DNA of 64,000 nt from Bacillota bacterium (GCA_009780065.1 WRAS01000001.1:98521-162520); one strand, 5' to 3'; numbered from the stretch's first letter, positions 43,433 through 53,301 are shown. Numbers and translations are program-made. Notes: a model not told the origin generated them from the letters alone.

Positions 43433-43792
43433 ATGCTTAACAGGGTAGAAGCAAAAATAATGGATTATCTGTTTGACAAATGCAAGGGTAAAAAGACCGT
43501 GCTTGTTACGCCAAAGGAAATTTTGCATTCAATAATGCCAAAGCACGAGTTAACCGTCAAACAATTAGATGGTATTATGAAAAATCTTGCAGTTGATGGG
43601 TATATTGATGTTTTTAACTCGGATAACAAGGGGCAATTGGTCTATGTTGTTACATTAAAGCAACGTGGTGAAGCATATGAACGCGAAAAAGTGGAGCGCC
43701 GAAAGAAGTTAGCTTTTTCAGTTGGCTGGAAAGTCGCGCTGACATTACTGGGTTTTGCTATTATTTATGTTCTTGGGCTAATATTTACTTAG
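43433..43792 (+). CDS. Winged-helix-like membrane protein, paralogue of 43030
   Basis: This 119-residue protein has the same design as its neighbour: a winged-helix-like N-terminus (RVEAKIMDYLFDKCKGKKTVLVTPKEIL..., LDGIMKNLAVDGYIDVFNSDNKGQLVYVVTLKQRGEAYERE), a basic linker (KVERRKKLA) and a C-terminal membrane helix (WKVALTLLGFAIIYVLGLIF). Aligned by eye, both share the phrases LxGIMKxLAxDGYIDVxxSDxxxxVYxVxLxxxGxxYExE. The ORF track starts at a GTG at 43424; I use the ATG at 43433, about 6 nt after GGGGTG. It is followed 9 bp later by uvrB, so it is part of the same transcript. The function is unknown. Confidence 0.65.
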   Translation: MLNRVEAKIMDYLFDKCKGKKTVLVTPKEILHSIMPKHELTVKQLDGIMKNLAVDGYIDVFNSDNKGQLVYVVTLKQRGEAYEREKVERRKKLAFSVGWKVALTLLGFAIIYVLGLIFT

Positions 43793-43801
43793 GGTTAATC
43801 T

Positions 43802-45760
43802 GTGAAAAATAAATTTAAATTGGTTTCTAAATATGCGCCTGCGGGATCTCAACCCGAGGCAATCTTGCAATTGACAGAAAACTTGGAATCTGGTGTGGCG
43901 ACCCAAGTTCTATTGGGCGTCACCGGTTCAGGTAAAACATTTACCATGGCAAATGTTATTGAAAAATTAAACAGACCTGCACTTGTGATTGCACACAACA
44001 AGACTTTGGCCGCACAACTCTGTAATGAATTTCGCCAATTCTTTCCGCATAATCGTGTGGAATACTTTGTTAGTTACTATGACTATTACCAACCCGAGGC
44101 ATATATTCCCCAGAGCGATACCTTTATAGAAAAAGATATGGCGATCAATGATGAGATTGATAAACTGCGGCACAGTGCAACAAGTGCATTGGTCGAACGC
44201 CGCGATGTGATAATTGTCGCAAGTGTTTCGTGTATATATGGACTTGGTGCGCCTAAAGAATACTTTGATTTATCTATATCATTGCGTCCTGGGATGCAGT
44301 TCTCAAGAGGTGAACTATTAAAGAAATTAACCCAGATTCAATATAAACGAATCGCGGATGCGCTGGAGCGAAGTACATTTCGTGCCAAGGGTGATGTTAT
44401 TGATATCATGCCCGCCAGTTCCACCAGTGTCGCGATACGCATTATGTATTTCGGTGACGAGATTGAAAAGATTTTCGAGATTGATGCATTAACGGGAACA
44501 ACGATTTCCAGTCTTAATCACGTTGCAATTTTTCCGGCGTCGCACTATGCGGTGGGATCGGATAGTCTTAAAGTTGCGGTACAAAACATTCGTCGTGATT
44601 TGGATGTGCAACTGGATTACTTTGATAGAAACGAACTTGTAATCGAGAAACATAGGCTAAGACAACGAACAAACTATGACATCGAGATGATGCAAGAAAT
44701 GGGGTATTGTAACGGAATCGAAAATTACAGCAGGTATTTTGATGGGCGAACTCCAGGTGAACCACCATACACATTGATGAGTTATTTTCCGCGCGATTTT
44801 GTAACATTCATCGATGAAAGCCATATCACCGTTCCACAAATACGCGGTATGTATAATGGGGATAGGGCACGAAAAAAGAACTTGGTTGATTTTGGTTTCC
44901 GATTGCCGGCGGCATATGACAATCGTCCGCTAAATTTTGATGAGTTCAATGAAAGACTGGGTCAGGTTGTGTATGTTTCTGCAACCCCCGCAGATTACGA
45001 GGTCGAAAAGAGTGGGGGAGAAGTCATCGAACAAATTATCCGTCCAACTGGCTTGTTGGATCCAGTTATCGAAATAAAAAAGCAAGATACTCAAGTAAAA
45101 GATTTATTGGTTGAAATTAAAAAAACAACGATGCAGAAAGGAAAGATTCTAGTAACCACCCTCACAAAAAAAATGTCCGAGGATCTTACCGCCTTTTTAA
45201 CGGGCGAGGGTATTCGTGTAAGATATCTGCACAGTGAAATTGACACGTTGGAGCGCGTGGAATTGATAACCGCACTTCGTCGAGACGAATTTGATGTTAT
45301 TGTGGGGATTAATTTATTGCGAGAGGGACTGGATATTCCAGAGGTTATGTTGGTTGCGATTCTGGATGCGGATAAAGAAGGGCTTTTTCGAAATGCCCGT
45401 GCACTTGTTCAGACCATTGGTCGTGCGGCACGTAACGCAAACTCGCGGGTGATCTTATATGCAAATACAATTACACCAAGTATGCGCCATGCAATAGATG
45501 AAACCAATCGACGTCGTGCAATACAATCCGAATACAACAAAAAACACAACATCACACCAAAAACGGTGTACAGCGATGTGCAAAATACATTATACATTTC
45601 CGAAAAAGACACAAAGGCGGGTAAAAAGTTATCCAAGAAAGAGGCTCGTGATGAAATTGAAAAACTGAACGCACTTATGAAAATTGCAAGTAACAGCCTT
45701 GATTTTGAATCTGCAATAAAATTTAGGGAAGAAATTGCACGCTTGAAGAAGGGGATATGA
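43802..45760 (+). CDS. uvrB: Excinuclease ABC subunit B
   Basis: This 652-residue damage-verification helicase belongs to nucleotide excision repair. The Walker A motif is [14 protein letters not shown] (about residue 39). The beta-hairpin that inserts into DNA is [21 protein letters not shown], the DEAD-like box is FIDESH, and the helicase C-terminal domain has [27 protein letters not shown] and QTIGRAARN. The C-terminal UVR domain ([18 protein letters not shown]) recruits UvrC. The GTG start has only a weak AGGG upstream, within an operon led by small membrane proteins. uvrA follows 55 bp later with its own promoter. uvrC is not in the window. Confidence 0.96.
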   Translation: MKNKFKLVSKYAPAGSQPEAILQLTENLESGVATQVLLGVTGSGKTFTMANVIEKLNRPALVIAHNKTLAAQLCNEFRQFFPHNRVEYFVSYYDYYQPEAYIPQSDTFIEKDMAINDEIDKLRHSATSALVERRDVIIVASVSCIYGLGAPKEYFDLSISLRPGMQFSRGELLKKLTQIQYKRIADALERSTFRAKGDVIDIMPASSTSVAIRIMYFGDEIEKIFEIDALTGTTISSLNHVAIFPASHYAVGSDSLKVAVQNIRRDLDVQLDYFDRNELVIEKHRLRQRTNYDIEMMQEMGYCNGIENYSRYFDGRTPGEPPYTLMSYFPRDFVTFIDESHITVPQIRGMYNGDRARKKNLVDFGFRLPAAYDNRPLNFDEFNERLGQVVYVSATPADYEVEKSGGEVIEQIIRPTGLLDPVIEIKKQDTQVKDLLVEIKKTTMQKGKILVTTLTKKMSEDLTAFLTGEGIRVRYLHSEIDTLERVELITALRRDEFDVIVGINLLREGLDIPEVMLVAILDADKEGLFRNARALVQTIGRAARNANSRVILYANTITPSMRHAIDETNRRRAIQSEYNKKHNITPKTVYSDVQNTLYISEKDTKAGKKLSKKEARDEIEKLNALMKIASNSLDFESAIKFREEIARLKKGI

Positions 45761-45799
45761 AAAGGAAACAGGTTGTTGCTTGTAATGGATGTCGATTTA

Positions 45800-45808
45800 T
45801 GGTATAAT
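45800..45808 (+). promoter_or_regulatory. Extended -10 (TGGTATAAT) of uvrA
   Basis: TGG-TATAAT is a perfect extended -10 box, followed by 7 nt and the ATG at 45816. It overlaps the longer start given in the ORF track (45789). No LexA/SOS box (GAACnnnnGTTC-type) was noticed here. Confidence 0.6.
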
Positions 45809-45815
45809 AATGTTT

Positions 45816-48629
45816 ATGCTACAAAATATCATTGTAAAGGGCGCACGGGAGAATAACCTAAAAAATCTGGATGTTACAATACCGCGGAACAAGTTGGTTG
45901 TATTTACTGGGGTATCTGGCAGTGGGAAATCGTCGCTTGCATTTGGTACAATCTTTGCCGAAGGCCAAAGACGATTCATGGAAAGTCTTTCCAGTTACGC
46001 ACGGCAATTTTTGGGGAATTCATCCAAACCAAAAGTGGATTCTATCGAGGGTCTTAGTCCCGCCATTTCAATAGATCAAAAAACAACAATACACAATCCA
46101 CGAAGTACCGTTGGTACGGTGACCGAAATTTATGATTACCTTAGGTTGCTATACGCACGTGCGGGCGAGGCACATTGCCCAGATTGTGATAAACCAATTG
46201 CAAGACAGAGTGTGGATCAAATTCGTGAACAGGTATTAGAACAATTTAACGGCAAGATGATAATGGTCGAATCGCCTGTTGTTCGTGGGCAAAAGGGACG
46301 GTTTGAAAAAGAACTGGAACAATGGAGACGAAGCGGTATTGTTCGCGTAAAAATAGATGGCAGCATTTATCTAATGGACGAGCCAATTGAATTGGATAAA
46401 AATATTAGGCACAATATCAGTCTTGTTATTGATAGATTAAATGTGTCAGATGACGAGATTACCCGTCTTAACGAAGCAATCGAAACTGCGATACGTCATT
46501 CAAATGGATTAGTTGCAATATCAGAAGGCGAGAACCAAAAGATTTTCTCCAACAATTTTGCGTGTTTGGATTGCAGTATTAATATAGAGGAATTGGAACC
46601 ACGTAGTTTTTCATTTAACAGTCCTTTCGGTGCTTGTCCGCAATGTACTGGTCTCGGGTTTACTTTTGAAATTGACCCCAACATGATCATACCTAATAAA
46701 AATTTAAGTTTGGCAGAAGGTGCAATAGTTGCAAGTGGCTGGAACATGGATGGCGGCAAAATTGCGCATATGACGATGACCGCTTTTGCAAAGACATTTG
46801 GAATTTCAATTAATGACAAAGTGAAAGATATTGCACCAGATATATTACATAAATTGTTGTACGGATGCGAAGAAACCCTGAAATATGAATATTCAAAAGG
46901 CAAAGATTATGACCTAAGTTTTAATGGGAAATTCGAAGGGATTATCGGGAATCTTAGTCGGCGATATCATGAAACCACCAGTGAGTGGATGAAACAAGAG
47001 ATAGGAAAACTGATGGTGCACCAGACATGTTCATTATGTAATGGAAAACGTTTAAGGAAAGAGGCACTTGCCGTCAAGGTGGGTGGGATAAATATTTCCC
47101 AGTTAACGTCGATATCTATAAAGAAGACTGTTGAATTTTTGGAAGTGATTAAACTGGAAAAAGAGAAAGCCCAGATTGCGGAACCAATTGTGAAAGAGGT
47201 TCTGGCACGATGCAAGTTTCTTGTGGATGTTGGACTTCATTATTTGACGCTCGCACGAAATTCGGATAGTCTCAGTGGTGGGGAAAGTCAACGTATTAGG
47301 CTTGCCACCCAAATTGGGTCTGGACTTGTGGGTGTTTTATATATCTTGGACGAGCCAAGTATAGGTCTGCATCAACGGGATAATGAGAAATTGCTTTCTA
47401 CACTCTTTAAACTTCGTGATATTGGAAATACGTTGATTGTGGTAGAACATGATGAAGAAACCATTAGTGCGGCCGATTACATAATCGATATTGGGCCAAA
47501 AGCAGGTAAGCAGGGTGGTGAACTTGTAATTGCTGGTACACCAGGTGAGGTAATGTCATGTGAACAGAGTATAACCGGCCAGTTTCTTAGTGGTAAACGA
47601 AAAATTGACACACCAAAGGATTACAGAAAGCCAAGTGACAAATGGCTGGAAATAAACGGGGCAGAGGAGAATAATTTAAAAAATATTGATGTTAAAATAC
47701 CTGTTGGACTTTTGACATCTGTAACGGGTGTCAGTGGTAGTGGCAAGAGTAGTCTTATTAATAAAATTTTATATCCCGCGCTTTATAACATTATCTATAA
47801 ATCATCCAAAAGGGTTGGTAAGCACAAAGAGATAATAGGTGCTGAGAATTTTGACAAGGTTATCGAAATCAACCAATCCCCAATTGGTCGAACACCGCGA
47901 AGTAATCCCGCAACATATACGGGCGCATTTACACCGATACGTGAATTATTTGCACAAACACGTGATGCAAAAGAGCGTGGTTATGAAATTGGTCGGTTCT
48001 CGTTTAATGTGCGCGGCGGGCGATGTGATCATTGCGAGGGTGAAGGCGTACGGAAAATTGAAATGCATTTTTTGCCAGATATATATGTCACATGCGAAGT
48101 TTGCAAAGGAAAAAGATTTAACGCAGAAACACTAGAAGTAAAATTCAAAGGTAAAAACATTTTTGATATTTTAGAATTAACAGTTGACGAGGCAGTCGAA
48201 TTTTTCAAAAATATTCCAGCACTTCACAGAAAATTAAAAACAGTCCAAGATGTTGGTCTTGGGTATGTAAAATTGGGGCAGTCCGCAACGACACTAAGTG
48301 GTGGAGAGGCGCAAAGAATAAAATTGGCAACCGAACTTGCAAAGGTATCTACGGGTGATACAATGTATATCTTGGACGAGCCTACCACAGGATTGCATGC
48401 ATACGATACACAAAAACTTATAAGTATTTTACAGAGACTTGTGGATGCGGGCAACACTGTTATCGTAATTGAACATAATATAGATGTGATAAAGGTTAGC
48501 GATTATATTATTGATCTTGGACCAGAGGGTGGTGATGAGGGTGGCAAGATTATCGCGGCAGGAGACCCGCGAGAAATTGTTAAAAATACCGAAAGCGAGA
48601 CAGGGAGATTTCTTAAGAAGGTTTTGTAA
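45816..48629 (+). CDS. uvrA: Excinuclease ABC subunit A
   Basis: This 937-residue damage-recognition ATPase belongs to nucleotide excision repair. It has two ABC ATPase halves: Walker A motifs [12 protein letters not shown] (near 35) and [12 protein letters not shown] (near 630), and signatures [12 protein letters not shown] and [12 protein letters not shown]. Zinc sites are [15 protein letters not shown]...CPQCTG and CDHCEGEG...[23 protein letters not shown] and [13 protein letters not shown] are the Walker B regions. The start is placed at [16 protein letters not shown] because an extended TATAAT box lies 7 nt upstream; the ORF-track start ([10 protein letters not shown]...) overlaps that box and lacks homology. 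It is probably transcribed both from uvrB and from its own promoter. Confidence 0.96.
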   Translation: MLQNIIVKGARENNLKNLDVTIPRNKLVVFTGVSGSGKSSLAFGTIFAEGQRRFMESLSSYARQFLGNSSKPKVDSIEGLSPAISIDQKTTIHNPRSTVGTVTEIYDYLRLLYARAGEAHCPDCDKPIARQSVDQIREQVLEQFNGKMIMVESPVVRGQKGRFEKELEQWRRSGIVRVKIDGSIYLMDEPIELDKNIRHNISLVIDRLNVSDDEITRLNEAIETAIRHSNGLVAISEGENQKIFSNNFACLDCSINIEELEPRSFSFNSPFGACPQCTGLGFTFEIDPNMIIPNKNLSLAEGAIVASGWNMDGGKIAHMTMTAFAKTFGISINDKVKDIAPDILHKLLYGCEETLKYEYSKGKDYDLSFNGKFEGIIGNLSRRYHETTSEWMKQEIGKLMVHQTCSLCNGKRLRKEALAVKVGGINISQLTSISIKKTVEFLEVIKLEKEKAQIAEPIVKEVLARCKFLVDVGLHYLTLARNSDSLSGGESQRIRLATQIGSGLVGVLYILDEPSIGLHQRDNEKLLSTLFKLRDIGNTLIVVEHDEETISAADYIIDIGPKAGKQGGELVIAGTPGEVMSCEQSITGQFLSGKRKIDTPKDYRKPSDKWLEINGAEENNLKNIDVKIPVGLLTSVTGVSGSGKSSLINKILYPALYNIIYKSSKRVGKHKEIIGAENFDKVIEINQSPIGRTPRSNPATYTGAFTPIRELFAQTRDAKERGYEIGRFSFNVRGGRCDHCEGEGVRKIEMHFLPDIYVTCEVCKGKRFNAETLEVKFKGKNIFDILELTVDEAVEFFKNIPALHRKLKTVQDVGLGYVKLGQSATTLSGGEAQRIKLATELAKVSTGDTMYILDEPTTGLHAYDTQKLISILQRLVDAGNTVIVIEHNIDVIKVSDYIIDLGPEGGDEGGKIIAAGDPREIVKNTESETGRFLKKVL

Positions 48630-48642
48630 GAAATGTATGCTT

Positions 48643-48679
48643 CATATAGTATATTATGTATAACATTATATACTGTATG
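48643..48679. repeat. AT-rich inverted repeat between convergent genes
   Basis: CATATAGTATATTATG and CATTATATACTGTATG form 16-nt arms with two mismatches around a 5-nt loop, just after the uvrA stop and next to the end of the opposing DUF4363 gene. It lacks a T tract. It could be a weak bidirectional terminator or a protein-binding site. Confidence 0.5.
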
Positions 48680-48685
48680 AGGGAA

Positions 48686-49087
48686 TTAAATTACATTCTG
48701 AATACTTGTTCCTATATTGAAACTGTGTGTCTTGACAAGGTATTGTACCTGCATAAGTCCTACCATGGCTTCTTCATCGTTGTTGAAATATATAAAATTC
48801 TTTGCGTATATGAGGTTGATGCTTACTTGGGAAAGATCGAAATGTCTTGCAAGCATACTTAGGCGCCTTTCTTGTCTTAGCCACCATTCATACATTTCAT
48901 TTATTTTTGCGATATTTTCTGGTGTGTCTATATCTTGCATCGCTTCGGACTGGGTTCGAATTGTGGCGACTAGTGTGTTGGTGTCGTTCTCGAGTTTATG
49001 GTAGGCACTCTGGATGACATGCTGTTCAAGTGATGCGAGCCCGACTAGGAGCGCGACCAGGAGGATTACAATAAAAAGACGGGTCAT
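48686..49087 (-). CDS. DUF4363-type membrane-anchored protein
   Basis: This 133-residue protein has an N-terminal signal anchor (LFIVILLVALLVGLASLEQHVI) and an extracytoplasmic helical domain (HKLENDTNTLVATIRTQ..., IAKINEMYEWWLRQERRLSMLARHFDL). WWLRQERRLSMLARH and the ordered pairing with a DUF421 gene are characteristic of the DUF4363 family of Clostridia. The function is not established. Its ATG overlaps the DUF421 stop (ATGA) and has a strong Shine-Dalgarno (AAGGAGGAA), so the pair is translationally coupled. Confidence 0.8.
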   Translation of the reverse strand: MTRLFIVILLVALLVGLASLEQHVIQSAYHKLENDTNTLVATIRTQSEAMQDIDTPENIAKINEMYEWWLRQERRLSMLARHFDLSQVSINLIYAKNFIYFNNDEEAMVGLMQVQYLVKTHSFNIGTSIQNVI

Positions 49088-49839
49088 ACGATTTCCTCCT
49101 TGGCATCCAGAATTTTCGCTTCTGTGTTTGTTGGGATTTTTATTTTGAAATTTTGCATTTCACCACCGTTTTTTTGTGCGTAAACGTCACCACCCTCACT
49201 TATGCAGGCGAAAATGATGTCTTCCAAATTGCACGACATCTTGTGTATTATGTCAGACACTGTACTCTCTATCTTGTGTTGTAAATTCATTTCCTTGAAA
49301 TTACGCTTAATAACTTTGCCGCTCTCTATGATATTATATTGGATTTCGGATTCCTCTGGCTTGAATTTATGGTCCTCCCTGGTTGCGGGCATGCTGGCGG
49401 CTTTTGGTATGACGGTTATTTTTCCATTGCGCTCTACTATTGCATAATTTATTCCGGATATGTCGAAATAGTTTAGATTTCTTAATTGCTCCATTAATTC
49501 TTCCGTGCTCATGTTTAAACTTTTTAATTCTTTAACACTTATGTTACCTTCATCGATGACAATCACGGGTTTTCCAGATATTATGTCACGCATAATAGCA
49601 CTTTTTTGAGTGATAAAACTGAAAATAAAGTGTACAACCGTAATCACGAGTAACGGAATTACCCCGTACCAGATTGGAATTGTCTGCTCTGCCATTGGTA
49701 TTGTTGCAAGGTCTGCAATTATCAATGTTATGACAAGTTCGAACGGTTCCATCTCGCCGAGTTGTCTTTTTCCCATGAGTCGCATAATAAAGATAACTAT
49801 CAGATATATAATTACGACACGCACCATTATATTGAACAT
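49084..49839 (-). CDS. DUF421 (YetF-like) membrane protein
   Basis: This 251-residue protein has three N-terminal membrane helices (VVIIYLIVIFIMRLMG, ELVITLIIADLATIPM, WYGVIPLLVITVVHFIFSF), the conserved segment MGKRQLGEMEPFELVITLIIAD, and a soluble domain (GKPVIVIDEGNISVKELKSLNMSTEELMEQLRNLNYFDI..., YAIVERNGKITVIPK). This is the DUF421/YetF-YrbG family, linked in Bacillus to spore envelope or membrane functions but not well defined. A C-terminal extension of ~90 residues is longer than in small members. It is coupled to the DUF4363 gene. The region upstream of it holds the DnaA-box cluster. Confidence 0.85.
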   Translation of the reverse strand: MFNIMVRVVIIYLIVIFIMRLMGKRQLGEMEPFELVITLIIADLATIPMAEQTIPIWYGVIPLLVITVVHFIFSFITQKSAIMRDIISGKPVIVIDEGNISVKELKSLNMSTEELMEQLRNLNYFDISGINYAIVERNGKITVIPKAASMPATREDHKFKPEESEIQYNIIESGKVIKRNFKEMNLQHKIESTVSDIIHKMSCNLEDIIFACISEGGDVYAQKNGGEMQNFKIKIPTNTEAKILDAKEEIV

Positions 49840-49881
49840 TTCTATAGTCTGGCTGATTGGATGGTTTAATATGCGGAATTA

Positions 49882-49937
49882 CTATAATAAACTCGTTATT
49901 ATAGAATACCTCTATATATGATTCATTCCATATATAG
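49882..49937. repeat. Two AT-rich perfect palindromes beside the DnaA boxes
   Basis: CTATAATAA-ACTCG-TTATTATAG (49882-49904) and CTATATATG-ATTCATTC-CATATATAG (49912-49937) are both perfect inverted repeats with 9-bp arms, almost entirely A/T. They lie between the DUF421 start and the DnaA-box cluster. Such elements suit an easily melted region or a dimeric protein binding site. Confidence 0.6.
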
Positions 49938-49959
49938 AAGATTTTTGTAAGATATGTAT

Positions 49960-50019
49960 TGTGGATAAATTGTGGACAATTTTCTGTAATTGTGGATAAA
50001 TAGTTGGTTATGTGGATAA
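49960..50019 (-). other. DnaA-box cluster (four boxes)
   Basis: TGTGGATAA (reverse complement of the consensus DnaA box TTATCCACA) occurs at 49960, 49991 and 50011, and TGTGGACAA (one mismatch) at 49971. All four have the same orientation. Starts are spaced 11, 20 and 20 bp, close to one and two helical turns, so the boxes face one side of the DNA. The cluster ends about 30 bp before the -35 box of the MBL gene at 50086. It may be a replication origin, a DnaA-titrating site or a DnaA-regulated promoter. No dnaA, dnaN or recF gene is in the window. Confidence 0.65.
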
Positions 50020-50050
50020 CTTGAAGATTTTAAATGAAAGTGAACTTTAA

Positions 50051-50078
50051 TTGACAAGTTTTGGTGGATTGTTATACT
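50051..50078 (+). promoter_or_regulatory. Promoter TTGACA-16-TATACT, leaderless
   Basis: TTGACA (50051-50056), a 16-nt spacer ending in an extended TGT, and TATACT (50073-50078) are followed by 7 nt and the ATG at 50086. It is the strongest leaderless promoter in the window, directly downstream of the DnaA boxes. Confidence 0.65.
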
Positions 50079-50085
50079 TGTTTCT

Positions 50086-50805
50086 ATGAAGATTCAAATG
50101 ATTGGTACTGGTTCGCTGCATGCGCATAGTTTTAGTTCTTGCGCGTTAATTGACGATGCTATTTTGCTGGACTGCCCGAATGGTTTTGTAAAGAGACTTA
50201 GGAATATGGGGATTAATTTTAACAAAATTAAGGTTATGTTGATTACGCATTTTCATGGTGACCATGATTTTGATATGCCTTTTTTATTGCGTGAGTATAA
50301 AATGCTTATCAAAAGAACAGAGCCATTAATACTGGTTGCGCCAAAAGGGGCAAGGGAAAGATATTTAAAACTTTATGAGATGGCTTTTTCAAAATGTGAG
50401 GCGATATTCGACGATGCAAAAATAGAAATAATCGAGATTGACGAAACATTTTTGTCTAAAGGAATTATCATAGATGGATATGAGATTAGCGTGTATCACG
50501 TTGAACATAGTGTAACCGCATATGGTTACAAGATATCCAAAGAAAACAAAGTTGTTGCCTTTACCGGGGATACTGTGCTATGTGATAATTGTTATGAACT
50601 TATCAAGGGTGCGGGTATGGCTTTTGCGGATGTAACATTGCCAAATGCGGTGCCTGTTCATATGGGTATTGCGGATATTGAAAAATTGCGAGACACATTT
50701 CCAAATTGTAAAATAATGCCAACCCATATGTCAGAGGATGCAAGAGAAAAATTAAAGCAAGCAAATTTTGATGTGCCAAAAGATGGCGATGTTTTTGTTT
50801 TGTAA
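50086..50805 (+). CDS. MBL-fold hydrolase, ribonuclease Z-like
   Basis: This 239-residue metallo-beta-lactamase-fold protein has the motif THFHGDHDFDMP (HxHxDH, about residue 57), IGTGSLHAHSFSSCALI at the N-terminus, a later His in VYHVEHSVTAYGYKI, the Asp ligand in VAFTGDTVLCD, and the final His in MPTHMSEDAREKL. The GTG...SC and HSV.AYGY pattern fits the RNase Z/ElaC side of the superfamily, but it lacks the long exosite arm of true RNase Z. A phosphodiesterase or cyclic-nucleotide phosphodiesterase role is as likely. It may be under DnaA control because of the box cluster immediately upstream. Confidence 0.75.
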   Translation: MKIQMIGTGSLHAHSFSSCALIDDAILLDCPNGFVKRLRNMGINFNKIKVMLITHFHGDHDFDMPFLLREYKMLIKRTEPLILVAPKGARERYLKLYEMAFSKCEAIFDDAKIEIIEIDETFLSKGIIIDGYEISVYHVEHSVTAYGYKISKENKVVAFTGDTVLCDNCYELIKGAGMAFADVTLPNAVPVHMGIADIEKLRDTFPNCKIMPTHMSEDAREKLKQANFDVPKDGDVFVL

Positions 50806-50837
50806 AGAACCAAATAGACGAAAGTGTATGGATACGT

Positions 50838-50843
50838 TATAAT
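50838..50843 (+). promoter_or_regulatory. -10 box (TATAAT) 6 nt before the start codon
   Basis: A perfect TATAAT is followed by ATTTGC and the ATG at 50850, again without a Shine-Dalgarno. Confidence 0.5.
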
Positions 50844-50849
50844 ATTTGC

Positions 50850-51677
50850 ATGAAAGAAATTATCCCAATTACAGAGTTCTTTGATGACGAGCCGTATTTG
50901 ACCCCTGCCAAATCATTTGAAAGAAAAGAAACAACCCCAGCACGGTTAGAGCGAATTCAAAAAGGTAAAATAAAAACGGCCATAATCACATTTATTAGTC
51001 TAGAAAATCAAATGAATAATAAAGATGGACTAGTCGACATTATGAAGGATGCCGAGTGGTTTTTGAATATCCTCGGTGCCTCGGGTAATGCACCGACATA
51101 TATTTACAAGAATGTGATGATTGTATTCATGAAAGTGGGTGCACCTTATGCTGTCAGTGTAATAGAAGAACTTGGATATTTTGGAATCCAGAACTTTATT
51201 GCATTTGGAACCGCAGGTTGCATAGACCCAAAATTCGATACCAATAAAATGGTTGTTGTTAACCGTGCCATTCGTGACGAGGGGTCTAGTTATCATTACC
51301 TTCCGCCAAGCATCTATATTGATACCGATCCAATAGTTACTGCTGTTATCGAAAAGGTTTTAAAGGACAAAGGTATAGAATTCGAGCGCGGAATAACATG
51401 GACAACCGATGCGATATGGCGTGAAACAGGTAAGCGAATCGAGCGACGTCGTTCTCAAGGTGCAATTTCGGTTGAAATGGAATGCTCGGCATTCGCGGCG
51501 GCTGCAAAACGTCTAGGAAAAAGGTTTGGTCAATTTCTGTTTTTCAGTGATGGAATAGGTGAGAATAATGATGATTGGAAATGGATTCAATCAAGCGAAG
51601 AGCGAATGAATATTAAGGCTAGGCTAATCCACATTGGGATAGAGATGGCACAGGAATTAGAGAAGGCTAAAGGATAG
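50850..51677 (+). CDS. Nucleoside phosphorylase (uridine phosphorylase-like)
   Basis: This 275-residue protein belongs to the PNP/UDP phosphorylase superfamily. Family motifs are IAFGTAGCIDP (phosphate-binding glycine loop), VVNRAIRDEGSSYHYLPPS, WTTDAIWRET (base/ribose loop) and SVEMECSAFAAAAKRLG, in which the Met-Glu pair binds the ribose. It catalyses reversible phosphorolysis of a nucleoside to base and ribose-1-phosphate. RDEGSSYHY and TTDAIWRET are closer to uridine phosphorylase-like proteins than to PNP or MTAN. An N-terminal ~50-residue extension (FDDEPYLTPAKSFERKE) is typical of this subgroup. It has its own leaderless-type promoter. Confidence 0.82.
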   Translation: MKEIIPITEFFDDEPYLTPAKSFERKETTPARLERIQKGKIKTAIITFISLENQMNNKDGLVDIMKDAEWFLNILGASGNAPTYIYKNVMIVFMKVGAPYAVSVIEELGYFGIQNFIAFGTAGCIDPKFDTNKMVVVNRAIRDEGSSYHYLPPSIYIDTDPIVTAVIEKVLKDKGIEFERGITWTTDAIWRETGKRIERRRSQGAISVEMECSAFAAAAKRLGKRFGQFLFFSDGIGENNDDWKWIQSSEERMNIKARLIHIGIEMAQELEKAKG

Positions 51678-51693
51678 CCATACTTTTTCAAAA

Positions 51694-53301
51694 CTAATTC
51701 TTGCAATCTTTTGCATCATGTACAGAATTAATTTTTTGCGATTGAGTTTTTCTTCGCGAAAATTTTGCTATCATGCTTTTTGCATCTACAACATTGAACA
51801 CGTACCCTAGGCACAAAAACGCAAATACCGAGGCCGAACCTGTCAGCGCAAGGTTAATGAACAGCGGGAACATGTGCCCAAGAACCCCGAACATAAAATA
51901 TGCAAGCAAGATTGAGGGTACGCATATTAGTGTGAACTTTATAAACAGACTTAAAATTTTTACCGAGTTCCCGGTTTTCGTCTTTATAAGGTAGATATTT
52001 AATATTGTTGCGATCGTCATGCATGCCCCAAGACCGACAATCAGGGCATTGACACCAATGAATTCTGGCAGGAACCAGACGCAGGCAAAAAGAACGACAC
52101 TACCGATAAGATAGTGTGACATTGCCCTGGTTTCGGCGCCCACAGAGTTTAATATAGCATTAGTAATCAGTGACAATGAAAGTGGCACCATAATCCAAGC
52201 CGATAGCGCAAGATAAGCCCCCGCGTTGTTGTCCGCGAAAAGGAAAGTTCCGATGCCTTGACCCATGCCGATAAAAGGAACCAGAAGTAAAAAATTAATA
52301 AATAGCGTAAATCGGATACAACCGTTGATTTGCTCTTTTATTAATGCCTGGTTATTTTGTTTGACCGCTTCGCTGAGATTTGGAACTAGGGCGGTCGCCA
52401 TACTGGAAATTATTGTTTGTGGGATAGATAACAGAGGCAACACCATCCCGGCCGCAATACCAAAGTGCGCAATGGCTGTGCGTGAATCCCAACCTGCCGC
52501 AACAAGGCGCATAGGAATGATAATGGCAATCAGGGGGAGAGCCAAACTGGTAATTACACGAACCGCGGTTATTGGGGCGGCACTTTTCAATAAATGTTTT
52601 GCGTGGGAAGTCTCTTTTTGTTTTGTTAAGATTTTTCTGGTTTCTGATAGGGTAGATTGATATGGTGAATCGTTCACAGAGGTTGTTGGTTTCTTGCGCT
52701 TTTTGAAAAACAAAAATACGACAAGTCCGGCTGAGATGTAACTGGCAATTGTGAATGAGATTGCGGCAATGTGACTTTCGTATCCGATAACAAAGGGAAG
52801 GGTAATTAACACGCCAAAGATTATCAGACGAATGACCTGTTCCATAAATTCGGTTATTCCAAGCAGGAAAAAGTTTTTCCTGCCCCACCAAACTGCACGA
52901 AAGACAGTATAAATGGCCGCAGAAATTGTTGCAGGAATAAGGAAAGCCAAGATTGTCATAGAACGCGGGTCTTTGAATATATGTGAAAGTGGTCCGTAAA
53001 GGATAACGATTAATAGTGTGATAGGGATACTAGCACCCAGGGCGATTATCAAGCCGCCGCGGATAATGCCATTAACTTTGCGCTTTGACCTAGTCCCGCT
53101 GACCTCGCGCGATATTATTAGTGGAAGGCCGCTGGCGATTATTGTAAAGAATACCATGAAGAATGCAAAGCCGATTTGATATATTCCAAGAAGTTCGGCA
53201 CCAAGAATTCGCGATAAAATAATCCGGAATATGAACCCAAGTGCCCGCGTCATAATAGCAAACACGGTGATTAGGGTCACCGCTTGCGAAAAACTTTTCA
53301 T
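51694..53301 (-). CDS. MOP-superfamily flippase (SpoVB/MurJ-like)
   Basis: This 535-residue protein has about 14 membrane helices. The N-terminus VTLITVFAIMTRALGFIFRIILSRILGAELLGIYQIGF is the signature of the polysaccharide/lipid II transport family that includes SpoVB, Amj partners and MurJ. A cytoplasmic charged loop (KKRKKPTTSVNDSPYQSTLSETRKIL) sits mid-protein, and VPNLSEAVKQNNQALIKEQI matches the conserved loop after helix 8. The likely role is flipping a lipid-linked cell-wall or capsule precursor. The start is not supported by a clear Shine-Dalgarno. It is convergent with the nucleoside phosphorylase gene, 16 bp apart. Confidence 0.85.
   Translation of the reverse strand: MKSFSQAVTLITVFAIMTRALGFIFRIILSRILGAELLGIYQIGFAFFMVFFTIIASGLPLIISREVSGTRSKRKVNGIIRGGLIIALGASIPITLLIVILYGPLSHIFKDPRSMTILAFLIPATISAAIYTVFRAVWWGRKNFFLLGITEFMEQVIRLIIFGVLITLPFVIGYESHIAAISFTIASYISAGLVVFLFFKKRKKPTTSVNDSPYQSTLSETRKILTKQKETSHAKHLLKSAAPITAVRVITSLALPLIAIIIPMRLVAAGWDSRTAIAHFGIAAGMVLPLLSIPQTIISSMATALVPNLSEAVKQNNQALIKEQINGCIRFTLFINFLLLVPFIGMGQGIGTFLFADNNAGAYLALSAWIMVPLSLSLITNAILNSVGAETRAMSHYLIGSVVLFACVWFLPEFIGVNALIVGLGACMTIATILNIYLIKTKTGNSVKILSLFIKFTLICVPSILLAYFMFGVLGHMFPLFINLALTGSASVFAFLCLGYVFNVVDAKSMIAKFSRRKTQSQKINSVHDAKDCKN

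Noticed and set aside
48930-48975. GGGTTCGAATT, resembling a tRNA T-arm
   Set aside because: It lies inside the DUF4363 coding region; no acceptor stem, anticodon arm or CCA-compatible folding was found around it.
52352-52891. Minus-strand ORF of 179 residues in the flippase gene
   Set aside because: Alternative frame of the flippase on the same strand; no hydrophobic pattern or motif.
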